A stretch of DNA of 64,000 nt from Chrysophaeum taylorii. Taxonomy: Eukaryota; Sar; Pelagophyceae; Pelagomonadales; Pelagomonadaceae. The notes under the pieces were generated by a model, which ran no database searches, was not told where the DNA came from, and saw only the letters and a program-made list of their open reading frames with translations. Numbering within the stretch: position 1 is the first letter of the stretch; each line of letters begins with the position of its first letter. The stretch spans positions 1 through 64,000 of the forward strand of contig JAQMWT010000457.1 of assembly GCA_029834535.1 (NCBI GenBank), given 5' to 3'. This document shows, in pieces, positions 9,601-19,258 of the stretch. The translations under genes were made by a program, and so were the position numbers.

Positions 9601-12427
9601 TTTGAAAGGCGAATCAGCGCTGGCCATGACAGAAATGCGTGCAAGAAGGATCATCCGCACCCGCTCCACACAGGCCACGCGCCGCAAGGCCATCCGCAAG
9701 ATGCTGTAGAGACTCGGTAAAGGTGAACTGGGCAAGGGATTTGCGGCGTTCGCGTGGCCACGCACTCGAGTGCTCGAGGTCATAGGAACCGGAGTGTGCC
9801 CCTACGCGTGACGTGTGCAATTCCACGCCAGATACCGCCGGGAGTAACTGCTGCCCGCTGCGAGAGGCCAGAATGTGCGAGCACAGCGCCTTTATTGTCA
9901 AGGACAGTTTTCATGGGGAGCCGAGGGAGCACACACGAAGGACCAAAGTGCAGTTCGTGCGGCATCATTGTCGGCATAGATGCCCGCGACCGCGGCACGA
10001 TACGGAGATAGTGCTCAAGGGGCGGGAGTGGCCCGCAAAGCGAAAGTAGTATAGAGGCGTGGGGTGACAGGGTCGAAATGGCAGAAAGGCCCCGCCCTCA
10101 CCTCTGGACACTGATCCGTCGCTGGCCAAATAGAGATGCTCGGTCAAGTATCACAGCCATCGCGCGCAGAACAAGGCGTGGCCCACGAAGGAAACCGGGC
10201 GACGACAGTCGCTGGGTAGGTGCCTGAACAGAAGTCCGAGGGAGAGTGGGGCGCGTGGGTTGCAGGTATGTATGCGTTGCGGCGGGTATAGGCGTGAGCA
10301 CTTTCGTGGCACCTCACAGCAGGTTTAGCGGCAAAATGAAGATTCCCGATGAAACTCGCCAGCGGGGCGCCGGTGTATCATGGGAGGCGACGCATACCGA
10401 CCCAAGAAACCGTAATGGCCGTGGCAGTCGGGACTAACCACACTGTAGAATCCCAGTCAATAGACAAATCATCAGGGACGAGCACGAAACGGTAGCACAG
10501 CCTTCTGGGGTACTGGTCGCCACCAGCGGAAAATGAATGCGGGTGTGTCTGTCGTGACGCCGTGGATACGACCCTCAAACCAAACCCCTTCGATTCTATC
10601 GTCAGCTGCACCTGGATGCGGGTGTGTCTGTCGTGACGCCGTGGATACGACCCTCAAACCAAACCCCTTCGATTCTATCGTCAGCTGCACCTGGATGCGG
10701 CTCTCTCTGGTATGTCCGGGATTCCAATTCACAGCAAAGCGCTTTACCACCATCTGTGTCTTTGTTGCATCTCAACTGTGCGCAGGTGGCCGTCAACCAT
10801 GCACACAAGGCAACGTCACCACGGGTGACACCTGCCATAGTGCGATCAGCCAAAAAAGCGGCAGCATCCATGTGGAGTAATAATGTCTTCCCGCCGGACG
10901 AACCAAGCACGGTCCGCCGTCGAAGGAGGAGTACATGCGTCGTGGAAGGTACAGCCATCCGCCGCGAGGCGCGAGGAAGGAGGTGGACAACCGAGCATTT
11001 TTTCTCGTGGTACACCCTGCTGAATCAGATTTTGTCAGGGGCCGTCCAACCAAGAGCGACCGCAAGATTGACGACTGTCCGATCAGAATCAGCGGCAGGT
11101 CCAGGGAGAGGACCGCTCCCAGCAAAAATTACACATCATTTGCGCTGGCCTCTTCGATGGTACCCTCGACCTAGCCGAGACGTATGCGGTCCGTGGCAAT
11201 AGTGGTGATCCATTTGCCATTTGCAGCTTGGCGGGATTCGAAGATGGGGGAACTGGCGCCTAAAAGCATTTGACCTTGACCAATGAATGAGCGCCTCAAT
11301 CAGCCGGATCGCGAGGCCACCAATGCAACAACTGCAAACGACGCGCATGAATTTTGTCAACCCAGGATGTTAATTCGACACCTCCGAGGGTCGCGGGTGT
11401 TTGTTGAATCAACCGATTCGTTTGTTCGGCCAAAGCTTCAAAACAACAGGGACTCTTCTCCACCTCAAGTTGAAGCGAATCCACAAAGCGCTGTTCGCAA
11501 CGTTCAAAACGAAAGCAGTAGGCAAGCTTGCTCCAGAGTACTTGGTCAAGAAAGCAGCGCGTGCTATCCGGAGATACCGGAACGGCGCCTCGCGAAGTCG
11601 TCGACAAGGTGACGAATCGAATCTCGACAAGGTGGCGAATTGAATTTGCAACGTAAACATACTCGCTAGCGGGGGGACCACTGGATGGATCCCCAAGAAC
11701 CGCATACCGTGGTCAAAAGGAACAACGGAAAGTTCACCACATTCGGCCGACAGAGGCCCGATGTGACCCGGATCGTCAACGCCGACTCGGCGCCGAGCTG
11801 TAAGCGTCCATATGGCTGAATAACACGGCGGTATTGTAAACTCAAGACAGCCAGTTCTGTGCCGCCGGATCGAGAGGGCTCTTAAACCACTCGAGGCCTA
11901 GCGCTTTGGTTTTCGTGATTTTGAATTGGGTCTTGAAGAAGAACTCCAAAAGGATGCTGCAAACGCTGACCCGTGGCTCTAAACCGCGGCGCGAAATCGA
12001 ATACCACAAAGCATCGTCAACGGAGCATAGCCAGCCGTGCAGCGAGTGTGGCAGGAGTGGGGACACAAGCGGAGCCAAACTCGGGGGGGGCCCTCGTTCA
12101 CACTCCCGTGGCCTCGAGATAGGCCCATGGGAACAAGGCGAGCGTCCGTTGGCAGAATAGGATAAAGTGCCAACCAGAAACTGGGAGATTCTGACGCACC
12201 TTGGGCAGTACCGCGGGAAAAAGAGAATGACCCCGTCATCGTCCCCAAAAAATGATGTCAACGTGCCGTACGCTGTTCCCACCTGCACCCGATTGCGAAC
12301 AACCTGTAGTCGTACCAGTGGTGGGTAGTAGTAGTCGATAAAGGAGTCAGGCTTTGAGGGCCTGTACTCGGTCGAAATTCGTTTATGGTGGGCGACAGCA
12401 CGAACCTCCTTATCCACATTCAAGACG
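9601..12427. other. Decayed, gene-poor DNA
   Basis: There are many short frames on both strands without recognisable domains. The longest is a 193-codon minus-strand frame (12423-11842), which I cannot identify. A 79-bp tandem duplication sits at 10537-10694. The texture (frameshifts and stops within protein-like stretches) suits old transposon DNA. Confidence 0.4.
10537..10694. repeat. Tandem duplication, 79-bp unit x2
   Basis: Copies are 10537-10615 and 10616-10694. The unit length is not a multiple of three, and no gene uses it. Confidence 0.85.
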
Positions 12428-12499
12428 GTGGCGTTTGCTTCGCACTCAGCACGCTCTTTACTATTCCACAGTTGGGCTAATAATTCTCAGTCAGTGCAA

Positions 12500-12640
12500 T
12501 GGACGCTTCGAATGAACATCAACAAATCATACCTCGAGACTAGTCGGTGCGAGCTAGTTTTCTCGCATGGGCAGCTCCATGTCGCGCTCATAGCTCAGAA
12601 GCGTGACGCGAAGTTATCGCCTTTTACGAAGACAAAAGCA
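12500..12640 (+). mobile_element. Helicase motif VI-like remnant (third Helitron/PIF1 piece)
   Basis: The plus-strand translation includes 'TLRMNINKSYLE' followed about 10 residues later by 'LVFSHGQLHVALIAQKRDA'. It fits the Helitron/PIF1 helicase motif ('MTINKSQGQT...VFSHGQLYVALSR..DA') with substitutions in the Q-G-Q-T part. It is embedded in a frame opening at 12428. It is a decayed C-terminal fragment, distinct in sequence from the copies at 5691 and 36598. Confidence 0.6.
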
Positions 12641-12641
12641 C

Positions 12642-12717
12642 CTTCGCCGCGAACTGCAGCCGCAAAAAACAATCTGCGTTTACACGAAGAGGTTTACACC
12701 AGAGCGCCGTCTACGGT
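12642..12717. repeat. Direct repeat, left copy (76 bp)
   Basis: It matches 13110-13185 with one visible mismatch. The two copies bracket a 392-bp segment. Confidence 0.85.
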
Positions 12718-13096
12718 CTTGACTGTCTGTCGAGACTCGCCTCTTCGGTCTCCGAAATCACGCGCATCAAGCAAAGGGAGAGAAAGGCGAAAAAGGACGC
12801 GCAGCAGGCCAGTCTACTCGACCTCGCTCCCAAGGCCGTCGCCAAACTCAAGTCCAAGGGCAACGACATCACAAAGCTCACGGTCCGCGAGATCACCTCC
12901 ATCCTCGGCCGCTACTTCGGCGTGGCCGAGCTTAAGGTTGACAAAGCGGCCCACGTCAAGGCCCTGCAGGACGCCATCGAGGCCAAACCTGACACCCTCA
13001 GCGCGGTCCAGTCGGCCGCCACCGGCATCGGCACGCTCGGCCCGGACGACGACGTCGACGACGACGACCAAAAAATAGGCCGGTTCTTAATCTAGT
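12718..13096 (+). pseudogene. Fragment encoding a charged helical domain
   Basis: The segment between the 76-bp repeats is open for about 125 codons. It begins 'LDCLSRLASSVSEITRIKQ', followed by a basic helix and 'LTVREITSILGRYFGVAEL', and ends in an acidic Asp run before a stop near 13096. The 'VREITSILGRYFG...VKALQDAIEA' part looks like a small helix-extended-helix (SAP/LEM-like) fold, but I cannot name it. There is no start codon at its left edge, so it is a captured or truncated piece. The flanking direct repeats suggest insertion or duplication. Confidence 0.45.
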
Positions 13097-13109
13097 CTGG
13101 TTCTAGGCT

Positions 13110-13185
13110 CTTCGCCGCGAACTGCAGCCGCAAAAAACAATCTGCGTTTACACGAAGAGATTTACACCAGAGCGCCGTCTACGGT
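13110..13185. repeat. Direct repeat, right copy (76 bp)
   Basis: Partner of 12642-12717. Confidence 0.85.
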
Positions 13186-16008
13186 AAAGTGTGACGTCCG
13201 TGGCTTCCTAGTTGGAGGTGGACAACGTAGCTAGGTTGAAGAAGTTTGATTCCTGGCGTCGACGGCGACGTTATAATCGCCAATCTAAATTACGTGCCTG
13301 ATAGGCCCAAGCACCGACGCGCGTACTTGTCTGTAACAATCCGCGCGTCTGGTTAATTTTGTAAGCATCAATGTGGAAATCGAAAGAGGTAACGATATTT
13401 CGTCCCTTGATGGACTAGCAGAGGTGATCTACTGCTGTCTGCGGCGTATTTGTCATGTTCAGGTAGATCTGGAGAATCGTTTGCACTTCACATGTGTAAT
13501 CGAAGGACTCAACTTCGACGCGAAAGGGTGCACAAATTTCGCAGGTTCCCAAAAGGTAAGATCTTTGGGAACGGCTCCTCATACGTAGATGATGACGAGG
13601 CGAGAGAGGGTACATGGACCATTTAAGCGCACGAGCATTCCTCTGGACCGCTGGTTGCCAGCTTGGATCCTCTGAAGGAGTTCGAACGGATGTTATTCGC
13701 CTGGATGAGCTCGCCGTCGATGAGTGCGTGTCTTAATACCTGTAGACTGAGAACGGCGCAATTGGCATTCTCCTTGATTATATTCTCTGCCTTGTTTTTC
13801 TGATGAATACAATGACCGAGTACCTGGAATTCGATTCCGAGCTGTACATTCAAAGGATGAAATGGATCTGGTAGAGACGTCGAAAATGTATCATGGGGGA
13901 ACTCACTTCACGTATATCTTCAATTCTAGCTTGATGACTTGAACCACATAGAGAATTGTGGCAAGAAGTTTCTTAGCATCCAAGGTTCTCACGAAGTGTG
14001 CCCATTTTAAGCCGCAGCCTACACACGAGAAGTGCAGGATACATCAATCTTCCGTAACAGTATTTCACGATGGGCATGAAATCACACATTGGAGGTGCTA
14101 TCCGTTAGCATCCGGAGTTTGTGCCAGGTCGGATTGTGAAGTGGAACAGGTACGTGTCGCTTATACGTTTTGCATTGCTCACAATCCTGAAGATAGCGCT
14201 CATCACTAGGTTTGAGATTCATATTGTCCTACCTTATATGGTCTGTTGACGCACACCCCTCTGCTAATGGGGTTATGCGATGCCCTCGCATAATACGAAG
14301 TACGGTTTCAGCATGTGCAGTAGTACCAGGCTTGTGAATAGGCGTGTACGATACTGTCGACGCGCGAGGAGAATACATACTTGCGCTTATCGACCCTTAT
14401 AGGCTTCTAAAAATCGACTGCTAAGAGGAAGGAAGGTACTTAAGCTACTGTATTCAGGAAATGAGCCAGATGATGCTCGTCTGGTGGCTCTTCCTCAAAA
14501 AGATTGAAGATTGGTAGTTACAAGCTCCGGAGGAACACCCTCATTCCAGGCACCTGGAGTTCGTCACCGATAGCATTAACTCAACGGTATTGACGAGGAG
14601 GACATGAATAAAATAATCAGTGGGTTGCGAATAAGCACTACATATTGCTTTAGCATCTAGCAGGAAGTCAAATTGCTAGTATGCACGAAGCAGTGGAACA
14701 GCGTGGTATCTATTTGGTTTGTAGCATCCTACGAGGGAGGGAGGGATAGCGCTGGCTGGCGTCTTGAAAGCGAATTCTGCCATATATGTGTTGAAAGGGC
14801 CGCAGCAGCGACGGGCCATGGTGATGTCCAAGTCGCGCCGTCTCTTCCACGGTCGCGTAGCTAATCCTTAGTTTCCCTGTGGGAATAAGTGCGTGGGATG
14901 TGTTTGGCTCCCCGCAAGTGCGTATAGATTTTGGAAATGTTGATAGGCTTAACACCAGCTTACTCGACATAGTCTGCGTACGTTGGTCGTAATTGGGACA
15001 AAATCCGCCATCGCAAACTCCAATAATCATGCTCCCTCGAGTATCAAGTCGGGCTAGGCGTGGGGTTCATTCGATGAAACAAAGAGTGCCAAGCAGTGGG
15101 GTTGACGCATAATTTAGAATCCAAAGAGTTGGTCGCGTAAACGATAACCAGAAGGGCGTGAGCACGCGACACGTCGACTAAAAAAGGGTGCGCTATGTAG
15201 AAGAGAAGTTCCATGTGCGAAACACGAAGAGGACGAGGAGGCAACGCACGTTTTTAGTGAGTTAAGCTGTCTGGAAGAATTATCCAAAACCAATCATAAG
15301 AACGGGTGAGCCGACAGATGCGGCATTGTGATTGCGACAGCAATGTTCGCGTCGAAAACGCGAAAATAATAGAGTAATATAAAAAGTGGAGTGAGTGAGC
15401 GCTGGTCCTGCAACAAAAAGGCGTTGGATACAGTGGAGGAATGCACTAGGGACATCATGCATAGTAGCGACAAGGATGCCGGAGGTTGTGAGTCAAAGTT
15501 CCAAGTAAGGGTTCTTGACACACCGAGAAGGTCTTGCATTGTCCGAAATCGTCGACGACGACGAGGACACGCGAGTGAGTCGGAAGATATGCGAGATGAC
15601 AGACCACCCGTAGATGTGAGGCTCGAATTGTAATGGAGGATCAGCGAGTAAATGAACATAAAGAAAATTTGACTGCGAAGTGGCGAGGACTTGCAAGCAG
15701 GGGCAGCAATCTGGACCAGTGAGGAAAACCAGATATGGGGCGTCTGCGATGTTGTCGTCGACGTGATCTGCTGGGCACGACCCAAACGAATTGTACGGTT
15801 GGGACAGTGCCGTGCAAAAACAAAGTCAATTGGTGCAGTTAAAAGTTGCATCATCGTCAATTAAACTGTGGTGGCCTGATGATCCGATCCTCCAAAATCT
15901 GGACTAACGAAACCAAAGAGAGAGGGCGATCACGTAAAATTATTAAATGGGCTGATACAGGAGATTCGTTCAGGGCAAGAAGAATGTCTTGCACAATAAA
16001 TAAAAACC
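13186..16008. other. Lower-GC region with unidentified coding-like remnants
   Basis: The sequence is visibly richer in A/T than its neighbours. Protein-like stretches occur on the minus strand (for example 13853-13623, and 'LQDCEQCKTYKRH' near 14190, which resembles the Cys-x2-Cys half of an integrase zinc-binding motif). They also occur on the plus strand (13373-13588, with a plausible splice donor at 13556). Strand and exon structure cannot be settled by eye. The region could be an intron-rich gene or an old element of different base composition. Confidence 0.35.
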
Positions 16009-16720
16009 ATGGACCGCGCGAAGATGGCACAAGCGTGTTTGGACGTCGGCGCTTTTTTGGCTTATAAGCAGAAAGAAGAGCATCGTCGTCTGAGAGTGCG
16101 TTTTTTTTTTTTGTCACACTTAATTTTGGTGCCGAAGTGGCAAGACCCCGGTTGCATCATCATCCGGGGCGGCTGGCTGGCCGGCTGGCAACGCTTGCCC
16201 GAGAAGCAACGTGGTCCCGGTGCGGTGTGTGTTAAGCTGCCTCCGTCCTCTACTGAGGGCCATGCTGATGTGACTTCCTCTCGCGCGAGACACGTTGCAA
16301 CCCCCCGTCGTCGTCGTCGTCGTCGATTCGCGGATGTTTGCGGATGTTTGGGATCTATTGAACCACTAATCATCCATCCGGTGTCACCCCCCCTCCAAAA
16401 AAAAAACGAGGTCTCCTTGCTCACATGTAGGACAGAGGAGTGTCGCGCGCGCCTGGCAGGAAGGTATCGACATGCGAAGGGGAGAAAGAGAAGAAGAAAG
16501 CGCGAGCTAAGTGCACAGAGACGGGCTCCGTGTTTTTTTTCCCCGAGGATCATGATGATGATGATGATGATTCGGGCTCTCCAAATGGACTGGACTGGAC
16601 TGGAACGAGGCGCGTCGTTAGTTCAGTTCGGTTCGGTTGAGTTCAGTTCGCCAGAGGAAAGGAGGATCCGCCGCCGCCCAGGATGGATGGATTTAGATTT
16701 AAGGAGATGTTCGTGGTGTC
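16009..16720. other. 3' flank of the GltD gene, simple repeats only
   Basis: It holds poly-T (16100), (CGT)n near 16305-16325, (ATG)n near 16552-16570 and a GTTCGGTTCA-like run near 16620-16650. The open frames here continue as antisense shadows of GltD. Confidence 0.45.
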
Positions 16721-18376
16721 CTAGGCCGCGCGGAGGATGTCGCCGCGGGCCCAGTCCGAGTTTGCGCGCTTCTGAAGAAAGGCGTCGCACTTGGCGGCCG
16801 CGCCGCGACCCTCGTGGATCGCCCAAACGACGAGGGACTGGCCGCGGCGGCAGTCGCCGCAGGCGAAGACCCCTTCGAGGGAGGCGTGATAGTCGCCGTA
16901 TTCGGCAGCAATGTTGTTGCGGCGGTCGAGGTCGAGGCCGAGGTGCTTTGCGATAGTGGTTTCGGGCGACACGAAGCCCATGGCGAGGATGACGAGGTCG
17001 GCGGGCCATTCGCGCTCCGTGCCGTCGAGAATCTCGACGCCGTTGGGCCCGAGCTTGGCGTCCATGGTGCGTACGGCCTTGACGTGATTGCCGTCGTCGA
17101 GGACGAAGCTCGTGGTAACGACGCCGTACTGCCGGGGGTCCTTCCCGAAGACGGCGGCGACTTCGGCGTGGCCGTAGTCGACTCCAAAGACTTTAGGCCA
17201 CTCGGGCCAGGGGTTGTTCGGGGCGCGCGTCGAGGGGGGCATACCCATGAGCTCAAAGTTGAGGATCGACTTGCAGCGGTGGCGCATCGACGTCCCGATG
17301 CAGTCGGTACCCGTGTCGCCGCCGCCGATGACGACGACGTCTCGACCCTCGGCCGTGACGAACGAGTCGTCCCAGCCAGATTCGAGGGTGCCCGCGCCCG
17401 TCATGAGGAGGCGCTTTTGGTTCGCAGTGAGGAACTCCATCGCGAAGTGGATTCCGTTGCCCTCGCGGCCGGGGACGGGAAGATCCCGGGGGGTCGTCGA
17501 GCCGACCGCCAATACGAGAGCGTCGGAATTGGCCCGCAACACGTTGACGTCCACGTTGACCCCAATGTTCGCGTTCGGGACAAACTCGATGCCCTCCTCG
17601 GCGAGGAGATCGACGCGCCGCTGGACCTTCTCCTTCTCGAGCTTCATGTTGGGGATCCCGTACGTCAGCAACCCGCCGATTCTGTCTTCGCGTTCGTACA
17701 CCGTCACCTTGTGGCCGGCCTGGTTGAGACAATCGGCGGCGGCGAGGCCGGCGGGCCCCGAGCCGACCACGGCCACCGACATCCCCGACCGGAACGAGGG
17801 CACGCGGGGGACCACCCACCCTTCCTCGAAGCCCCTCTCGATGATAGAATACTCGATATTCTTTATCGTGACCGGGCTGTCGACGAGTCCCGCGACGCAC
17901 GCGCCCTCGCACGGCGCCGGGCAGACGCGGCCCGTGAACTCGGGAAAGTTGTTCGTCTGCATCAGCCGGTTCAGCGCCTCCTTCCATTGGTCCTGGTACA
18001 CGAGACTGTTGAACTCGGGAATCAGATTGTTGATCGGACACCCCGTGTGCGTCTGGCAGAACGGCGTCCCGCAGTCCATGCACCGCGCCGCCTGCACCGT
18101 CCGCTCGACCTTGTCGTGGCCCTCGGTCTCGTTGATCTCGCCCCAATCAAACACCCGCTCCATTGGGTCCCGGTACGGCTCGGGATTCCGTTCGTAGTCA
18201 ACAAACCCGCGTACATTTCCAATCTCCGCAATCGTGCCGTCTCGCCGACGCACCTTGGGGAGGTTGTCCGTCTCGTGTTCGTCCCGCCAGATCTCGTGCC
18301 GCGACGTCCTCGACGACAACGATCGCCCGCCACCGAGCCATCGTCGAACCACGATGCCCCCGCGCTGCTGCAGCAT
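16721..18376 (-). CDS. gltD: Glutamate synthase small subunit (NADPH-dependent, GltD type) with presequence
   Basis: This 551-residue protein matches bacterial GltD in length plus about 30 N-terminal residues. Those residues ('[17 protein letters not shown]') are Arg-rich and lack acidic residues, as in a mitochondrial presequence. Cysteines for the N-terminal 4Fe-4S clusters are at 99, 102, 107, 113, 152, 156 and 160. The FAD-binding loop is 'GSGPAG' (205-210) and the NAD(P)H loop is 'GGGDTGTDC' (351-359). The C-terminal FAD contact '[16 protein letters not shown]' is intact. The subunit passes electrons from NADPH to the large GltB subunit, which makes glutamate from glutamine and 2-oxoglutarate. 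Plants, animals and fungi usually carry a fused GltB-GltD, whereas separate subunits targeted to mitochondria are known in diatoms. No GltB is in the window. Confidence 0.92.
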   Translation of the reverse strand: MLQQRGGIVVRRWLGGGRSLSSRTSRHEIWRDEHETDNLPKVRRRDGTIAEIGNVRGFVDYERNPEPYRDPMERVFDWGEINETEGHDKVERTVQAARCMDCGTPFCQTHTGCPINNLIPEFNSLVYQDQWKEALNRLMQTNNFPEFTGRVCPAPCEGACVAGLVDSPVTIKNIEYSIIERGFEEGWVVPRVPSFRSGMSVAVVGSGPAGLAAADCLNQAGHKVTVYEREDRIGGLLTYGIPNMKLEKEKVQRRVDLLAEEGIEFVPNANIGVNVDVNVLRANSDALVLAVGSTTPRDLPVPGREGNGIHFAMEFLTANQKRLLMTGAGTLESGWDDSFVTAEGRDVVVIGGGDTGTDCIGTSMRHRCKSILNFELMGMPPSTRAPNNPWPEWPKVFGVDYGHAEVAAVFGKDPRQYGVVTTSFVLDDGNHVKAVRTMDAKLGPNGVEILDGTEREWPADLVILAMGFVSPETTIAKHLGLDLDRRNNIAAEYGDYHASLEGVFACGDCRRGQSLVVWAIHEGRGAAAKCDAFLQKRANSDWARGDILRAA

Positions 18377-18882
18377 CTTCTCTTTCTGTTCCTCCCTTCT
18401 TGTTGGGAGAGAGAGGGGAACTGACGTTGACGAGCCGAGACTGCTGACATCGAAGGGGGTAAGAAGCGACCCGTCCCTTTTTTTTTTTTCCAGGTGGTTA
18501 TTATTATTCTTTTTTTTTTTTTTCTATCGCCAAATAATATCACGATATGGGAACGCGACAAAGTTTGTTGTTGTGTGGACGCAGCAGCATGTTGGTTCGG
18601 AGGTAGCCAGTCAGCCAGTCGACACCACACATCCTTGCCGTGCTTTTCATTTTCGATCATTCGACTCACTCTCCAACTTCCGTGTCGCGCACCAAGCGCG
18701 CGCAAAGTGGGGGTGGGACACAAACACCGTAGTAAAAAAAAAATCGTTTTAATGATGCGCCATGGGACGAAGAAGAAGAAGAAGAAGAAGAAGAATCGTC
18801 CAGACCATTATGTGGGACGCTTCACACGTCGCTCGTCTTCAGACTGCCGCAGCCGACCTCTCAAGCCTCGAGATCGACGCTA

Positions 18883-18913
<31 letters not shown>

Positions 18914-19258
18914 CAAGAAGAAGATCATCTACAAAAATGATGCTTCGAAATGAGTGAATTGATTCGAAATTATATTGAATGCTTGCCACCTGTTTGTTTG
19001 AATTTGCTTGTTTGTTTGTTTGCTTGTTGCCGCGTCGTTGAGTGTTGTTGTTGAGTAAGGGTAAGCGATGATGATGATGATGATGATGTAAACAAGTGTG
19101 AGAAATTGTCGTGTCGAGAAGAACCAATGAATCATTCGATAGTGTGGAATACAGGGCGGTAAATGTATCGTTTTAGACCAGCGCACGCGTAGGCGGGTTG
19201 AGTCCGTCCTCGGGGCCCCTTGGGACAGGAGGAGAGGTCGGAGGCCGCCCTGGCAGTG
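18377..19258. promoter_or_regulatory. 882-bp region between divergent GltD and HECT genes
   Basis: Both genes are transcribed outward from here. It holds poly-T tracts (18478-18525), (GAA)n at about 18770-18793, (GTC)n at 18882-18913, (TTTG/CTTG)n near 19000-19025 and (GAT)n at 19066-19088. No defined promoter motif is clear. Confidence 0.4.

Noticed and set aside
16814-18424. 536-codon plus-strand open frame opposite GltD
   Set aside because: It is antisense to a clear GltD gene. Strong G/C preference at third codon positions keeps the opposite strand open. The protein is Arg/Asp/Val-rich without domains.
18762-18953. Short plus-strand frame with 'AADLSSLEIDAIV', like the start of a macro domain
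   Set aside because: It runs straight into a (GTC)n valine tract and stops. The similarity is only about 12 residues and most likely due to chance.
19220-19258. In-frame extension upstream of the HECT ATG
   Set aside because: It begins with TTG. The ATG at 19259 gives a better start and an N-myristoylation signal.
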